A stretch of DNA of 59,719 nt from an uncultured Lachnoclostridium sp. (GCA_947369165.1 CANBKJ010000009.1:1-59719); one strand, 5' to 3'; counted from the stretch's first letter, positions 1 to 9,477 are shown. The notes: a model not told the origin generated them from the letters alone. Numbers and translations: made by a program.

Positions 1-51
1 GGATAAAAGTGTCTGGTTAAAATTGAATATGTACAGAGGAGAGAAGTAACA

Positions 52-396
52 ATGAAGGTAATGATAAATATTCTGCTGGGAAGACGACTCCGTAAAATAC
101 GAAAAATTTTGGGTGTTTCATCGGAAGATATGGCAGAAGCTCTGGAAGTCAGTGTGGGACACTTCCAAAAGCTGGAGAGGGGAGACCATGCGTTCAGCCT
201 GGAACGTCTCAAGGTTTTGCGGGAACATTATGGTATCGACCTGAATTACCTGGTTACAGGAAGATCCAAGGAAGAGGATATTGCCAGAGATCTGATCTAT
301 GGAACTCCCGAAGAAACCTTTTATTTTATGCACCAGCTGTTGGACTCCTGTGAGAGAATGTATCTGAGGCGCATTTCAGAGGAGGGAGAGCTGTGA
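52..396 (+). CDS. XRE-family helix-turn-helix regulator
   Basis: 114-residue protein with a Cro/C1-type helix-turn-helix filling about residues 9-65 (RRLRKIRKILGVSSEDMAEA, then a recognition-helix stretch around VSVGHFQKLERG). Family knowledge: small XRE proteins bind operator DNA as dimers. The tail (about residues 70-114) has no recognised sensor domain. An AGGAG-type site about ten bases before the ATG supports this start; an ATG three codons later is possible. Its stop overlaps the GTG of the LytTR gene, so the two are translationally coupled and probably act together. The target is unknown. Confidence 0.85.
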   Translation: MKVMINILLGRRLRKIRKILGVSSEDMAEALEVSVGHFQKLERGDHAFSLERLKVLREHYGIDLNYLVTGRSKEEDIARDLIYGTPEETFYFMHQLLDSCERMYLRRISEEGEL

Positions 397-746
397 TCAA
401 AAGTATCATCAGGGATTCCACAGATGTCTTTGTGTGTATACAGGGAAAGATCAGCCAGTTTGATATCCGGGACATCATTTATGTGGAACACAGCAGCCGG
501 ACGGTTTTTATGTATACCCTGAAAGGGATCGTGTACATTCCCTATATGCCCCTGAATCAGATTTACCAGGCACTGGGAAACGACTATCTGTACCAGTGCC
601 ACAAATCCTTTCTCGTCAACCGGATTCATATTGAGAGCATAGACCGAACGGAAAACGTCGTTGTATTGAAAGACAATATGGGAGAAATAGCTGTCGGCAG
701 AAAGTACAGAGCCCGTTTTTTAAAGGCGATGCACTTGACGGAATAG
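393..746 (+). CDS. Stand-alone LytTR DNA-binding protein
   Basis: 117 residues consisting almost only of a LytTR DNA-binding domain (about residues 15-112), with the family signature YQCHKSFLVNRIHI and the late VGRKYRARF stretch. LytTR domains usually sit behind a receiver domain in AgrA/ComE-type regulators; none is present here, so activity is not controlled by phosphorylation of this chain. It starts at a GTG that overlaps the stop of the upstream XRE gene (GTGA). The co-translation suggests a two-protein switch. Targets are unknown; the hairpin-rich region downstream begins with its own promoter. Confidence 0.85.
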   Translation: MIKSIIRDSTDVFVCIQGKISQFDIRDIIYVEHSSRTVFMYTLKGIVYIPYMPLNQIYQALGNDYLYQCHKSFLVNRIHIESIDRTENVVVLKDNMGEIAVGRKYRARFLKAMHLTE

Positions 747-781
747 ACAGGAAGAAAGCTGGCTGCATTCGCATTTCAGTC

Positions 782-810
782 TTTACAAAATCCGTGTTCC
801 GTTATATAAT
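782..810 (+). promoter_or_regulatory. Strong sigma-A promoter before hairpin-rich leader
   Basis: TTTACA (782-787), a 17-base spacer and a perfect TATAAT (805-810). Transcription would start near 817, about 445 nt before the phosphatase start codon, so a long 5' leader or a separate RNA is predicted. Confidence 0.75.
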
Positions 811-1262
811 AAGAATTCATATTGATTCCGGGGTGGTAAAGTGTGACTAAAGTCGCGAGAGCGGCAGTGGCAAGCTTGCTTGTCCACTGACATTTGAGCG
901 ACGGACATCTTGAGTACGAGCGAAGCGAAGTACGAATGTGCCTGTGCGAAGCACAGGGTCACACGCTTTTCACGAATTGTTTGTGCCGCCTGTGGCGGCA
1001 TGTTTGGAAGTGTGAATAGAAGTACTAAGCTTTCAAAAAAGCGAAAGAAGCTTTTACAAAATAAAAGCTAAGGACTTCTACGGCAGCGGAGCTGCCTATT
1101 CACACAAGAAGAATTCGCGGAGCGGATTCTTCCCCACTGATTCATAAATTGTTTCACAACACAAACTATGTTTGTGTGGCAAGTTTGTGCGCGCATGCCC
1201 AAACTTGTTAAGAACTTTTAGTTCTTTGGCGCAAAAAAGGCGTACGCGCATGGAGGGTAAAG
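811..1262 (+). other. Hairpin mosaic: candidate structured leader or ncRNA
   Basis: No convincing coding sequence. The stretch is a chain of perfect or near-perfect inverted repeats: GTGTGAC 841-847 with GTCACAC 958-964 enclosing 866-888 (AGTGG/CAAGC arms) and 941-957 (CCTGTGC-GAA-GCACAGG); GTGTGAATAG 1010-1019 with CTATTCACAC 1096-1105 enclosing GGCAGC-GGA-GCTGCC (1082-1096); ACACAAAC-TAT-GTTTGTGT (1159-1177); AAGAACT-TTT-AGTTCTT near 1210-1226. Several caps are GNA triloops (GAA, GGA). It directly abuts the ribosome binding site (GGAGGG) of the phosphatase gene. A similar mosaic lies at 12360-12693. Confidence 0.6.
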
Positions 1263-1913
1263 ATGAAAGAGCTGTATCTGATCCGGCACGGGAGACAGTC
1301 TTCGAAACTGTGTAATGTGGATGTGGGTCTGGATGAAGCAGGGCGCAGACAGGCGGAACTTCTGGCGGACAGGCTTACATATGATAAAATACAAAAATTA
1401 TATTGCAGTAATCTGAAAAGGGCGGTGGAAACCGCCGGGATCATAGGAGAAAGATTGGGATTGGAGCCAGTTGTGATCCCTGCGTTCCGGGAGATTGACT
1501 TTGGGGAACTGACGGGAAAAGCCGATGACGTAATTGTGGAAGAATACAAAGAATTCCGCAGGGAACGCGCCAGTCAGACCAGTGATTTACCCTATCCAGG
1601 CGGAGAAAATGGAGCGGATGTGATCCGCCGTGTGCTGCCAGTGTGGAAGGAACTTTGCCAGTCCACCCAGGAGCGGTCTGCCGTAGTGACTCATGGCGGG
1701 GTAATACGGTCTTTGTGTGCGTATCTATTGGAGACAGATTTAAAAAATAAGCTGAAATTTGCTTTGGATCTGGAAAATACAAGCATAACCGTGATCCGGT
1801 ACGATGAGAAAAAGGAGCTTTTTTATCTGGAGCGCTTTAACGATATGGCGCATTTGGAGAGGTACCCGGAATTATTGCGGGAGAGCTGGAAGCCTTCTTT
1901 GATACGCCGGTGA
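1263..1913 (+). CDS. Histidine phosphatase family protein
   Basis: 216 residues of the phosphoglycerate-mutase-like histidine phosphatase superfamily. The N-terminus carries the RHG motif (LIRHGRQ, His9 as the phospho-acceptor) and the second catalytic histidine is in VVTHGGVIR (His144). The region around SNLKRAVETAGIIGERLGLE is typical of the CobC/PhoE-like branch. No cobalamin synthesis genes are adjacent, so a cobalamin-specific role is not supported; the substrate is unknown. Translation starts at an ATG just after GGAGGG, at the end of the hairpin-rich leader. The MATE transporter gene follows after 28 bases. Confidence 0.85.
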   Translation: MKELYLIRHGRQSSKLCNVDVGLDEAGRRQAELLADRLTYDKIQKLYCSNLKRAVETAGIIGERLGLEPVVIPAFREIDFGELTGKADDVIVEEYKEFRRERASQTSDLPYPGGENGADVIRRVLPVWKELCQSTQERSAVVTHGGVIRSLCAYLLETDLKNKLKFALDLENTSITVIRYDEKKELFYLERFNDMAHLERYPELLRESWKPSLIRR

Positions 1914-1941
1914 AGAGAATAGATGACAGGAGAGAAGACAG

Positions 1942-3321
1942 ATGATAGAACAGAGTAAGGCAGGACAGGAAAATAAGATGGGGGTTATGCCGGTGAAGCG
2001 GCTGTTGATCACCATGTCCCTTCCGATGATGGCTTCTATGCTGGTACAGGCATTGTATAATATTGTGGACAGTATGTTTGTGTCCCGGATCGGTCAGGAT
2101 GCGTTGACTGCTGTGTCTCTTGCCTTTCCGGTGCAGATGCTTCTGATCGCAGTGGGAGTAGGTACCGGGGTCGGAGTTAATGCCCTGCTTTCAAAAAGTC
2201 TTGGAGAAAAGAAATTTGAAGAGGCTGACCGGGCTGCTAACTGTGGTGTGTTTTTGATGCTGGTCAGTTATGCTGTCTTTTGTGTTTTTGGAATCATCGG
2301 CGCAGGTAAGTTTATCGAGACCCAGGTGGATATGACCCAGAGTAATTCCGCCCAGATCGTGGAATATGGGACAAGTTATCTATCCATCTGCATGATCCTG
2401 TCTTTTGGTATCTTATTTGAGATGATGTTAGAACGTCTGCTGCAGGCTACGGGAAAAACGATTTATACGATGATCACCCAGGGGACGGGTGCTGTCATAA
2501 ATATTATTCTTGACCCTATATTGATTTTTGGATTGTGTGGGATGCCCAAAATGGGAATTGCGGGAGCTGCTGTGGCCACAGCCATCGGACAGATCATCGC
2601 GATGATCCTTGCTGTGGTATTTAATCTGCGTAAAAATACAGAAATTCACCTTTCCCTTCGCAGTATGAGACCAAGGGCGGCTACGATCAAAGCCATATAC
2701 TGGGTGGGGATCCCGGCCATTATTATGCAGGCCATCGGTTCAGTGATGACCTATGGCATGAATAAGATCCTGGTTCCTTTTTCCACTACAGCGGTGGCAG
2801 TCTTTGGCGTGTATTTTAAATTGAACAGTTTTATCTTTATGCCGGTATTCGGGCTGAATAATGGACTGATTCCCATTATTGCTTACAATTATGGGGCAAG
2901 GAAGAAAAAGCGGATTATCGAGGCAGTGCGTTTTAGTATGATCATTGCTGTGGTAATTATGTTCGTGGGACTGGGTATTTTTCTCACTATACCGGACAAG
3001 CTGCTGCTGTTGTTTGATGCATCTCCGACGATGCTGGAGATCGGTGTCCCGGCACTCCGGATCATCGGGACTCATTTTATGCTGGCAGGGGCTTCTATCG
3101 TTATGATGTCTGTGTTCCAGGCTTTTGGCGAGGGACTTTTAAGCCTTACCGTTTCGGCGCTGAGGCAGCTGGTAGTCATACTGCCGGTGGCATATATTTT
3201 AGCAAATACGGCGGGCCTTGGATATGTGTGGTGGTCGTTCCCCATTGCGGAAGCGTGTTCCCTTACATTGAGCAGCGTATTTTTTATGAGGTTGTACCGA
3301 AATAAGATAAAAAAACTTTAA
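1942..3321 (+). CDS. MATE family efflux transporter
   Basis: 459 residues, about twelve hydrophobic segments arranged as two MatE repeats. The start of the first repeat (LLITMSLPMMASMLVQALYN) and the SMFVSRIGQDALTAVSLAFP segment are diagnostic. MATE proteins export drugs or metabolites using a sodium or proton gradient. The length is normal and there is no disruption. It follows the phosphatase closely and lies 24 bases before proS, so it is probably co-transcribed. The exported compound cannot be told from sequence. Confidence 0.9.
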   Translation: MIEQSKAGQENKMGVMPVKRLLITMSLPMMASMLVQALYNIVDSMFVSRIGQDALTAVSLAFPVQMLLIAVGVGTGVGVNALLSKSLGEKKFEEADRAANCGVFLMLVSYAVFCVFGIIGAGKFIETQVDMTQSNSAQIVEYGTSYLSICMILSFGILFEMMLERLLQATGKTIYTMITQGTGAVINIILDPILIFGLCGMPKMGIAGAAVATAIGQIIAMILAVVFNLRKNTEIHLSLRSMRPRAATIKAIYWVGIPAIIMQAIGSVMTYGMNKILVPFSTTAVAVFGVYFKLNSFIFMPVFGLNNGLIPIIAYNYGARKKKRIIEAVRFSMIIAVVIMFVGLGIFLTIPDKLLLLFDASPTMLEIGVPALRIIGTHFMLAGASIVMMSVFQAFGEGLLSLTVSALRQLVVILPVAYILANTAGLGYVWWSFPIAEACSLTLSSVFFMRLYRNKIKKL

Positions 3322-3345
3322 GACATATAAAGGAGGAGGATCCAA

Positions 3346-5088
3346 ATGAAACTGGACCGATTAGTAGGAGACAGATTTAAAGAGAGACCGTCTGACTGTG
3401 TGGTAGAGAGCCATGCGCTGATGGTTCGCGGCGGCTACATGAAGAATATGGCGAATGGTATTTATTCCCAATATCCGCCTCTGCGACAGGTGACGGCAAA
3501 GATTGAAAACATTATCCGGGAAGAGATGGATGGGATCGACGGACAGGAAGTTTTGTTCCCAGTAACACTTCCGGGCAGTCTCTGGGAGGAATCCGGCAGG
3601 TTTCAGAGTGTGGGAAGTGAGCTCCTTCGTTTTAAGGACCGTAATCACTCCCAGATGCTGCTGGGAATGACCCATGAGGAAGCGGCAGTACATCTGGTAC
3701 GTGAATATGCCAATACCTATACCAAATATCCTTTTATGATCTATCAGATCCAGACAAAGTTCCGGGATGAGGCACGTCCCCGTGCAGGACTGATCCGGGT
3801 TCGTGAGTTTACGATGAAGGATGCCTATTCTTTTCATACTTCTCAGGAGGACCTGGAACAATATTATGACAGATGTTATAAAGCATATCAGCGTATCTTT
3901 GCCAGGGCGGGGATACCGGAGGTGGTTGTGGTGGCCTCGGATTCCGGAATGATGGGAGGAAGTGTTTCCCACGAGTACATGCTTCTCACTCCGGTGGGAG
4001 AGGATTCCATCGTATTGTGTGGTGAATGTGATTTCCGCGCCAATATGGAGGCAGCTGAGTGTATCATTGAAAATAACCAGACCCTTGCCCAGGCGGATCT
4101 GACCCTGGTAGATACACCGGATAAGCATACCATTGAAGATGTATGTGGGTTTTTACATCTTCCGGTGGAGAATTCCTGTAAAGCGGTAGTTTATCAGCGC
4201 AACGAGGACGATTCTTACGTGGTTGTATTTCTTCGAGGGGATCTGGAGGCAAATGAGACTAAGATCACGAATTATCTTGGCGGTGCCATTCATCCGGCGG
4301 TGATCACACCAGAGTGCGGACTTGCTGCCGGTTCCATCGGACCATATAGTCTGAAAGGGGATTATACGGTACTTTATGATAAGTCCCTGGAAGGGATTGA
4401 CAATCTTTGCTGCGGTGGTAATGTAGATGGAAAACATTACACAGGTCTGGATATGAAACGGGATATGCCGGAGACAGAGTATGGCGACTTTGCCAAAGCT
4501 GTAGACGGTGGAATCTGTCCCTGTTGTGGAAAGAAGTCTTTGAGGATCGAGAGAGGAATTGAAGTTGGAAATATTTTTCAGCTTGGAACCAAATATACGA
4601 AGACCATGGGGATGGAGTATCTGGACAGCGAGGGCGAAAAACATCATCCGATCATGGGATGTTATGGCATCGGCGTAGGTCGTCTGGCAGCTTCTGTCTG
4701 TGAAGTGAGCCGGGATGAGTACGGACCAATCTGGCCGATCACGATAGCGCCATGGGAAGTTCATCTTTGCTGTGTGCGTGCGGATGACGAGGAGTGCAAA
4801 GGGTTTGCCGACAAGCTCTATGAGGAATTACAGAAAAAGCGCCTCGATGTGATCTATGATGACCGGAATGTAAGGGCAGGCGCTATGTTCTCTGACGCGG
4901 ACCTGTTGGGTGTACCGGTTCGTGTCGTGGTGAGTCCGAGAAATATGAAAAATGGCTGTGTAGAGATTACGACCAGAGATAAGTCTGTCAGCAGGCAGGC
5001 AGAGCTTGCCCATGCTGCAGAGGCGGTACAGGAGCTGGTTGAAGAGCTGTATGCAAAGATAAATGAAGGTGTAGAAGCTTTTCGCTAA
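3346..5088 (+). CDS. proS: Prolyl-tRNA synthetase, bacterial type with editing insert
   Basis: 580 residues, the usual length for the long bacterial ProRS. It charges tRNA-Pro with proline in the cytoplasm. Class II motif 2 is seen in FRDEARPRAGLIRVREFTMK and motif 3 near GCYGIGVGRL. Between them, about residues 225-395, lies the YbaK-like editing domain that hydrolyses Ala-tRNA-Pro. The C-terminal anticodon-binding domain occupies about residues 475-570. A strong AAAGGAGGAGG site before the ATG at 3346 fixes the start. No frameshifts or missing motifs were seen. Confidence 0.96.
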   Translation: MKLDRLVGDRFKERPSDCVVESHALMVRGGYMKNMANGIYSQYPPLRQVTAKIENIIREEMDGIDGQEVLFPVTLPGSLWEESGRFQSVGSELLRFKDRNHSQMLLGMTHEEAAVHLVREYANTYTKYPFMIYQIQTKFRDEARPRAGLIRVREFTMKDAYSFHTSQEDLEQYYDRCYKAYQRIFARAGIPEVVVVASDSGMMGGSVSHEYMLLTPVGEDSIVLCGECDFRANMEAAECIIENNQTLAQADLTLVDTPDKHTIEDVCGFLHLPVENSCKAVVYQRNEDDSYVVVFLRGDLEANETKITNYLGGAIHPAVITPECGLAAGSIGPYSLKGDYTVLYDKSLEGIDNLCCGGNVDGKHYTGLDMKRDMPETEYGDFAKAVDGGICPCCGKKSLRIERGIEVGNIFQLGTKYTKTMGMEYLDSEGEKHHPIMGCYGIGVGRLAASVCEVSRDEYGPIWPITIAPWEVHLCCVRADDEECKGFADKLYEELQKKRLDVIYDDRNVRAGAMFSDADLLGVPVRVVVSPRNMKNGCVEITTRDKSVSRQAELAHAAEAVQELVEELYAKINEGVEAFR

Positions 5089-5135
5089 AAGATAGAAAGA
5101 GTATAGCAGGTTAGGAAAGCAAGGAAAGGAATAAC

Positions 5136-7571
5136 GTGTCCATGAATTTTAGAGAGTATATCACACAGGGGTTTGTTTTTCTGGATGGAGCAACCGGATC
5201 CAACCTTCAGGAGCATGGAATGCAGGCAGGGGACTGCCCGGAGACGTGGATTCTGGAGCATCCGGACGTGTTTGTGGAACTTCAGAAAGGTTATATCCAG
5301 GCGGGTAGTGATGTGCTGTATGCACCGACATTTACCTGCAATCGTATCAAACTGGCAGAGTACGGTCTGGAGGAGCGGCTGGAGGAGATGAATGCAGAGC
5401 TGGTGGGCCTGTCGAGACGAGCCATAGAAGAGAGCGGTACGACAAGACAGATATATATCGCTGGGGATATGACCATGACGGGGGAACAGCTCTATCCGAT
5501 GGGGACCCTGGCGTTTGAAGAACTGGTGGACGTGTACAAAGAACAGGTGCGGGCGCTGTTGGCAGCAGGAGTTGAACTCTTTGTCGTGGAAACGATGATG
5601 AGCCTTCAGGAATGCCGCGGAGCAGTGCTCGCCATCAAGGAGACCTGCGGGGATGAGCTGCCGGTGATGGTAACTCTTACTTTTCAGGAGGATGGGAGAA
5701 CCCTTTACGGAACCAGTCCGGAGACAGCGGCGATCGTGCTGGAGGCGATGGGCGTGGATGCGGTGGGGGTAAATTGTTCCGCAGGCCCGGATAAAATGGT
5801 GGATCTCATCCAGAGAATGGAGAGAATGGCTGGGATTCCGCTGGTGGTCAAACCCAATGCGGGACTGCCGAAGTTAGTGGATGGCAGGACGGCTTACGAT
5901 ATGGGGGCAGAAGAATTTTCTGAGAATATGCTGCCGCTGGTTAAGAAGGGCGCCACGATCCTCGGCGGCTGCTGCGGAACCACGCCGGAACATATTAGAA
6001 AGCTCAGGGAGAGGCTTGCCGGTGAAGTTCCGGTGTTCCCAGAGAAAAAGAATGTCCGGGCGCTGACCAATGAGCGAAATTATGTGGAGATTGATCTGGA
6101 GGGAACCTTTTCCATCGTGGGTGAGCGCATCAATCCTACCGGAAAAAAGGAACTCCAGGCGCAGCTCCGGGAGGGAGAACTGGAGCTGGTGGTGTCCATG
6201 GCGGAAGAACAGGTGGAAAAGGGAGCCAGGATCCTGGATGTCAATATGGGAATGAATGGGATTGATGAAAAGGAGATGATGCTCCAGGCCATTTATGAGC
6301 TGACGCTGGCAGTGGATGTACCTCTCAGCATCGATTCCAGCTATGTGGATGTGGTGGAACAGGCGCTTAGGATCTATCCGGGAAGGGCGCTGATTAACTC
6401 TATCTCTCTGGAGCCGGAAAAGTTTGAAAAGCTGATTCCGGCGGCAAAAAAATATGGTGCCATGTTTATTCTCCTTCCCTTATCGGATCAGGGGCTTCCG
6501 GAAAATATAGAAGAAAAGAAAGAGATCATTCATAAGATCCTGGATGAGGCGAAACGTCACGGTTTATCTGAACGGGATATCGTAGTTGACGGACTGGTGG
6601 GGACCATTGGAGCCAATAAGAGAGCGGCGCTGGAGGTGTTAGAGACCATCCGCTACTGTCGGGAGGAGCTGGGAACAGCGACGATCTGCGGGCTCTCTAA
6701 TATTTCTTTTGGACTTCCGGAAAGGCAATTTGTCAACAGTGCTTTTCTGACGATGGCGATCGCTGCCGGGCTGACGATGGCGATCGCAAATCCCAACCAG
6801 ACTTTGCTGGCCAATGCGGCACTGGCGTCGGATCTGCTTTTGAATAAGCCAGAAGCGGATCTAAAGTATATCAATGGTGTGGCAAAGGCACAGATCTCAG
6901 CAGATGTGCCTAAGCAGGTGCAGGCTCAGGAAGAGACGGGAGTCAACCCTCTTTTTACTGCCATAGTCAAAGGCAAAGAGGGACAGGTGCTGGAGCTGGT
7001 AAAAAAGGAACTGGAACGGGGAGAGTCCCCGGCGGCGATCATAGACTCCCACTTGATTCCAGCGATTAATCATGTGGGTGAGCTCTTTGAAAAGGGGACT
7101 TATTTTCTTCCGCAGCTGATCGCCAGTGCAGAGACCATGGAAAAAGCGATTGATTATCTGGAACCTCTGCTGGCAAAAGAACGGGGTAGTGAAAAGTTAG
7201 ATACGGTGGTTATGGCGACGGTGAAAGGGGATATTCACGACATCGGAAAAAATCTGGTGGTACTCATGCTGAAAAATTATGGCTATGAGGTCATAGATCT
7301 GGGAAAAGATGTGGAGAGCCAGAAGATCCTGGACAGGGCAAAAGAAGAGAAGGCTGCTGTGATCGGCCTCTCGGCACTGATGACCACTACGATGACGGAG
7401 ATGGAGCATCTGGTGGAGATGGCAAAGGAACAGGGCTGCCAGGCAAAGATTATTATCGGAGGTGCTGTTGTTACCGAGAGTTATGCCCAGGAGATCGGGG
7501 CAGATGGATATTCTAAAGATGCCAGGGAAGCAGTGAAGTTAGTGAACCGTCTGCTGGGACACGAGATGTAA
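5136..7571 (+). CDS. Cobalamin-type methionine synthase lacking reactivation domain
   Basis: 811 residues in MetH order: homocysteine S-methyltransferase domain (about 1-290; zinc-type cysteines in VNCSAG and GGCCGTTPEHI), methyltetrahydrofolate-binding domain (about 315-575; starts near FSIVGERINPTG), cobalamin cap and B12-binding domain (about 600-811; DIHDIGKNLV supplies the lower-ligand histidine). Full MetH is about 1200 residues and ends with an S-adenosylmethionine reactivation domain, which is absent here; short forms of this kind are known in Clostridia. The start is GTG 5136 or ATG 5142, after AAGGAAAGGA. It probably forms the last step of methionine synthesis. Confidence 0.9.
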   Translation: MSMNFREYITQGFVFLDGATGSNLQEHGMQAGDCPETWILEHPDVFVELQKGYIQAGSDVLYAPTFTCNRIKLAEYGLEERLEEMNAELVGLSRRAIEESGTTRQIYIAGDMTMTGEQLYPMGTLAFEELVDVYKEQVRALLAAGVELFVVETMMSLQECRGAVLAIKETCGDELPVMVTLTFQEDGRTLYGTSPETAAIVLEAMGVDAVGVNCSAGPDKMVDLIQRMERMAGIPLVVKPNAGLPKLVDGRTAYDMGAEEFSENMLPLVKKGATILGGCCGTTPEHIRKLRERLAGEVPVFPEKKNVRALTNERNYVEIDLEGTFSIVGERINPTGKKELQAQLREGELELVVSMAEEQVEKGARILDVNMGMNGIDEKEMMLQAIYELTLAVDVPLSIDSSYVDVVEQALRIYPGRALINSISLEPEKFEKLIPAAKKYGAMFILLPLSDQGLPENIEEKKEIIHKILDEAKRHGLSERDIVVDGLVGTIGANKRAALEVLETIRYCREELGTATICGLSNISFGLPERQFVNSAFLTMAIAAGLTMAIANPNQTLLANAALASDLLLNKPEADLKYINGVAKAQISADVPKQVQAQEETGVNPLFTAIVKGKEGQVLELVKKELERGESPAAIIDSHLIPAINHVGELFEKGTYFLPQLIASAETMEKAIDYLEPLLAKERGSEKLDTVVMATVKGDIHDIGKNLVVLMLKNYGYEVIDLGKDVESQKILDRAKEEKAAVIGLSALMTTTMTEMEHLVEMAKEQGCQAKIIIGGAVVTESYAQEIGADGYSKDAREAVKLVNRLLGHEM

Positions 7572-7619
7572 ATAAGCCTGTCCCTTCAGGCAGGTATTAC
7601 CATAAAGGAAAGTTAGAAA

Positions 7620-8555
7620 ATGAAGATGATCGATGTGATTATACCGGTCTACCGGCCGGATGAAAAGCTGGAACAGCTGATCCAGAAATTGAATACCCAG
7701 ACGAGAAAGCCAGATCATGTGTTTTTTATGCAGACATTGGCAGGCAGCGAAGAGGACGAACGGGTAAGGAAGATACTTGGAAAGGCGGACCGGGGAGAGA
7801 TCATATCCTTACCGAAGAGTGAATTTGACCACGGAGGTACGAGAAATCTGGGGGCATCTCTCTCAAAGGCGGACTATATGCTGTTTATGACCCAGGATGC
7901 CGTCCCGGCACGGGATACTTTGGTGGAAAAACTTTGTGCTTCCTTTGAGAGCCATGAACGGGTGGCGGCAGCTTACGGAAGGCAGTTACCGGGAAAACAG
8001 TCGGGGATAATTGAGAGGTATACCAGAGAGTTTAATTATCCGCCGGAGAGTTCTGTGAAGGAGAAAGCAGATCTGGAGAGACTTGGGATCAAGACCTTTT
8101 TTTGTTCCAATGTATGTGCCATGTACCGTCGGGACATTTACGAGAAACTGGGGGGATTTGTCACCCGGACGATCTTTAATGAGGATATGATCTTTGCGGC
8201 GGGGCTCATCCAGGCGGGTTACCGCATCGCCTATGCGGCGGAGGCAGAGGTGGTCCACTCCCATAAATATACTTACTGGCAGCAACTGACGAGGAATTTT
8301 GACCTGGCTGTCTCCCAGAGACAATATCGGCAGATTTTTGAACAGGTTCGTTCCGAATCGGAGGGAATGAGGCTGGTGAAGGATACGATGAAATATCTGA
8401 TGCGACATGGAAAATGGTATCTGGTTCCTGATCTGGTACTGCAGAGCGGTTTTAAATGGATGGGTTATAAACTTGGATTGCGGTATGAGAGTCTACCTTT
8501 AGGACTGGTGAAAAAGCTGAGTATGAACAAAAGCTATTGGAATGAGAGGTGTTGA
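7620..8555 (+). CDS. Family-2 glycosyltransferase (rhamnosyltransferase-like)
   Basis: 311 residues with a GT-A glycosyltransferase fold: the nucleotide-binding start VIIPVYRPDEKLEQLI, the FDHGGTRNLGASL stretch seen in rhamnosyltransferase-like GT2 enzymes, and an acidic TQDAVP site in the DxD position. No signal peptide; probably cytoplasmic or peripheral at the membrane. It overlaps the next glycosyltransferase by 14 bases, and an LCP ligase follows, so the three probably build and attach a wall polysaccharide. The sugar donor is not determinable. Confidence 0.85.
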   Translation: MKMIDVIIPVYRPDEKLEQLIQKLNTQTRKPDHVFFMQTLAGSEEDERVRKILGKADRGEIISLPKSEFDHGGTRNLGASLSKADYMLFMTQDAVPARDTLVEKLCASFESHERVAAAYGRQLPGKQSGIIERYTREFNYPPESSVKEKADLERLGIKTFFCSNVCAMYRRDIYEKLGGFVTRTIFNEDMIFAAGLIQAGYRIAYAAEAEVVHSHKYTYWQQLTRNFDLAVSQRQYRQIFEQVRSESEGMRLVKDTMKYLMRHGKWYLVPDLVLQSGFKWMGYKLGLRYESLPLGLVKKLSMNKSYWNERC

Positions 8556-9477
8556 TGTGGCAGAGGTTCACATTGTGTTGACAACCTACAACGGAGAAAA
8601 ATATATCAGGGAACAGCTGGACTCTATTTTGGCGAATACCTTTCAGGATGTGGCGGTGGAGATCTGTGATGATGGCTCCACAGATTCTACATTGGATATC
8701 GTCAGGGAGTATGTGGGGCAGTATGACCAGATTTCCCTGCATCAAAATGAAAAAAATCTGGGATATACGAAGAATTTTCTGGAAGGGATCCGAAGGAGCA
8801 GAGCTCCCTACATCATGCTGTGTGACCAGGATGATATCTGGCACCGGGATAAGATCGAAAAGACACTCCGTCGGATGAAAGAGATGGAGACACAGAATGG
8901 GACTGACCTCCCTTTAATGGTATTTACGGATGCCATGAATTTTGACAGTGACAGCGGGGAAGAGCTGGGATCTTTTCATAAAAGCAGTCATCTGGATGTA
9001 AAAAGGCTTGACAGTGCCCATCTTTTTATGGAAAATAAATGTATTGGCTGTACAGTTATGATGAATGGGGCGATCCGTAAGTATTTGCAGGAATTTCCAA
9101 ATGAAATTCGGGTCCATGACTGGTGGCTCGCATTGATCTGTGGTCATTTTGGAAAGATTTCCTATATTGAAGAAACCACCTTGCATTATCGGCAGCATAG
9201 TGGTAATATGATTGGCGGAAGCGATTTTTCAGACTATGTGAAAGCGCGTGTTTCGGATCTGCGCAGCCAGCGCCAGGTGATCCGGCAGACATTTTTACAG
9301 GGTAAGGCATTTTACAGGGTGTTTGGAGACAGGCTTTCCGGGGAAAAAAGACAGATTGCAGAACATTTTGCCGGGATGGCAGAGGCAGGTGCAGTCCGTC
9401 GAAGGGTAGATATGATACGTTTTGGTTTTTGTAAAAGCGGTTTTGTGAGAAATGCAGCTTTGTTCTGGCTGATCTGA
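8542..9477 (+). CDS. Family-2 glycosyltransferase
   Basis: 311 residues, GT-A type. It shows VHIVLTTYNGEKYIREQLDS at the N-terminus and a metal site in MLCDQDDIWHRDK. Homologues add sugars to surface polysaccharides. The ATG at 8542 lies inside the end of the preceding glycosyltransferase gene, indicating translational coupling. The C-terminal part (about residues 230-311) is basic and mildly hydrophobic, which fits membrane association. Substrate unknown. Confidence 0.87.
   Translation: MRGVDVAEVHIVLTTYNGEKYIREQLDSILANTFQDVAVEICDDGSTDSTLDIVREYVGQYDQISLHQNEKNLGYTKNFLEGIRRSRAPYIMLCDQDDIWHRDKIEKTLRRMKEMETQNGTDLPLMVFTDAMNFDSDSGEELGSFHKSSHLDVKRLDSAHLFMENKCIGCTVMMNGAIRKYLQEFPNEIRVHDWWLALICGHFGKISYIEETTLHYRQHSGNMIGGSDFSDYVKARVSDLRSQRQVIRQTFLQGKAFYRVFGDRLSGEKRQIAEHFAGMAEAGAVRRRVDMIRFGFCKSGFVRNAALFWLI

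Noticed and set aside
3361..4128. 255-codon open frame antisense to proS
   Set aside because: Lies wholly inside an intact, well conserved gene; composition is a mirror of proS codons, with no ribosome binding site or family signature.
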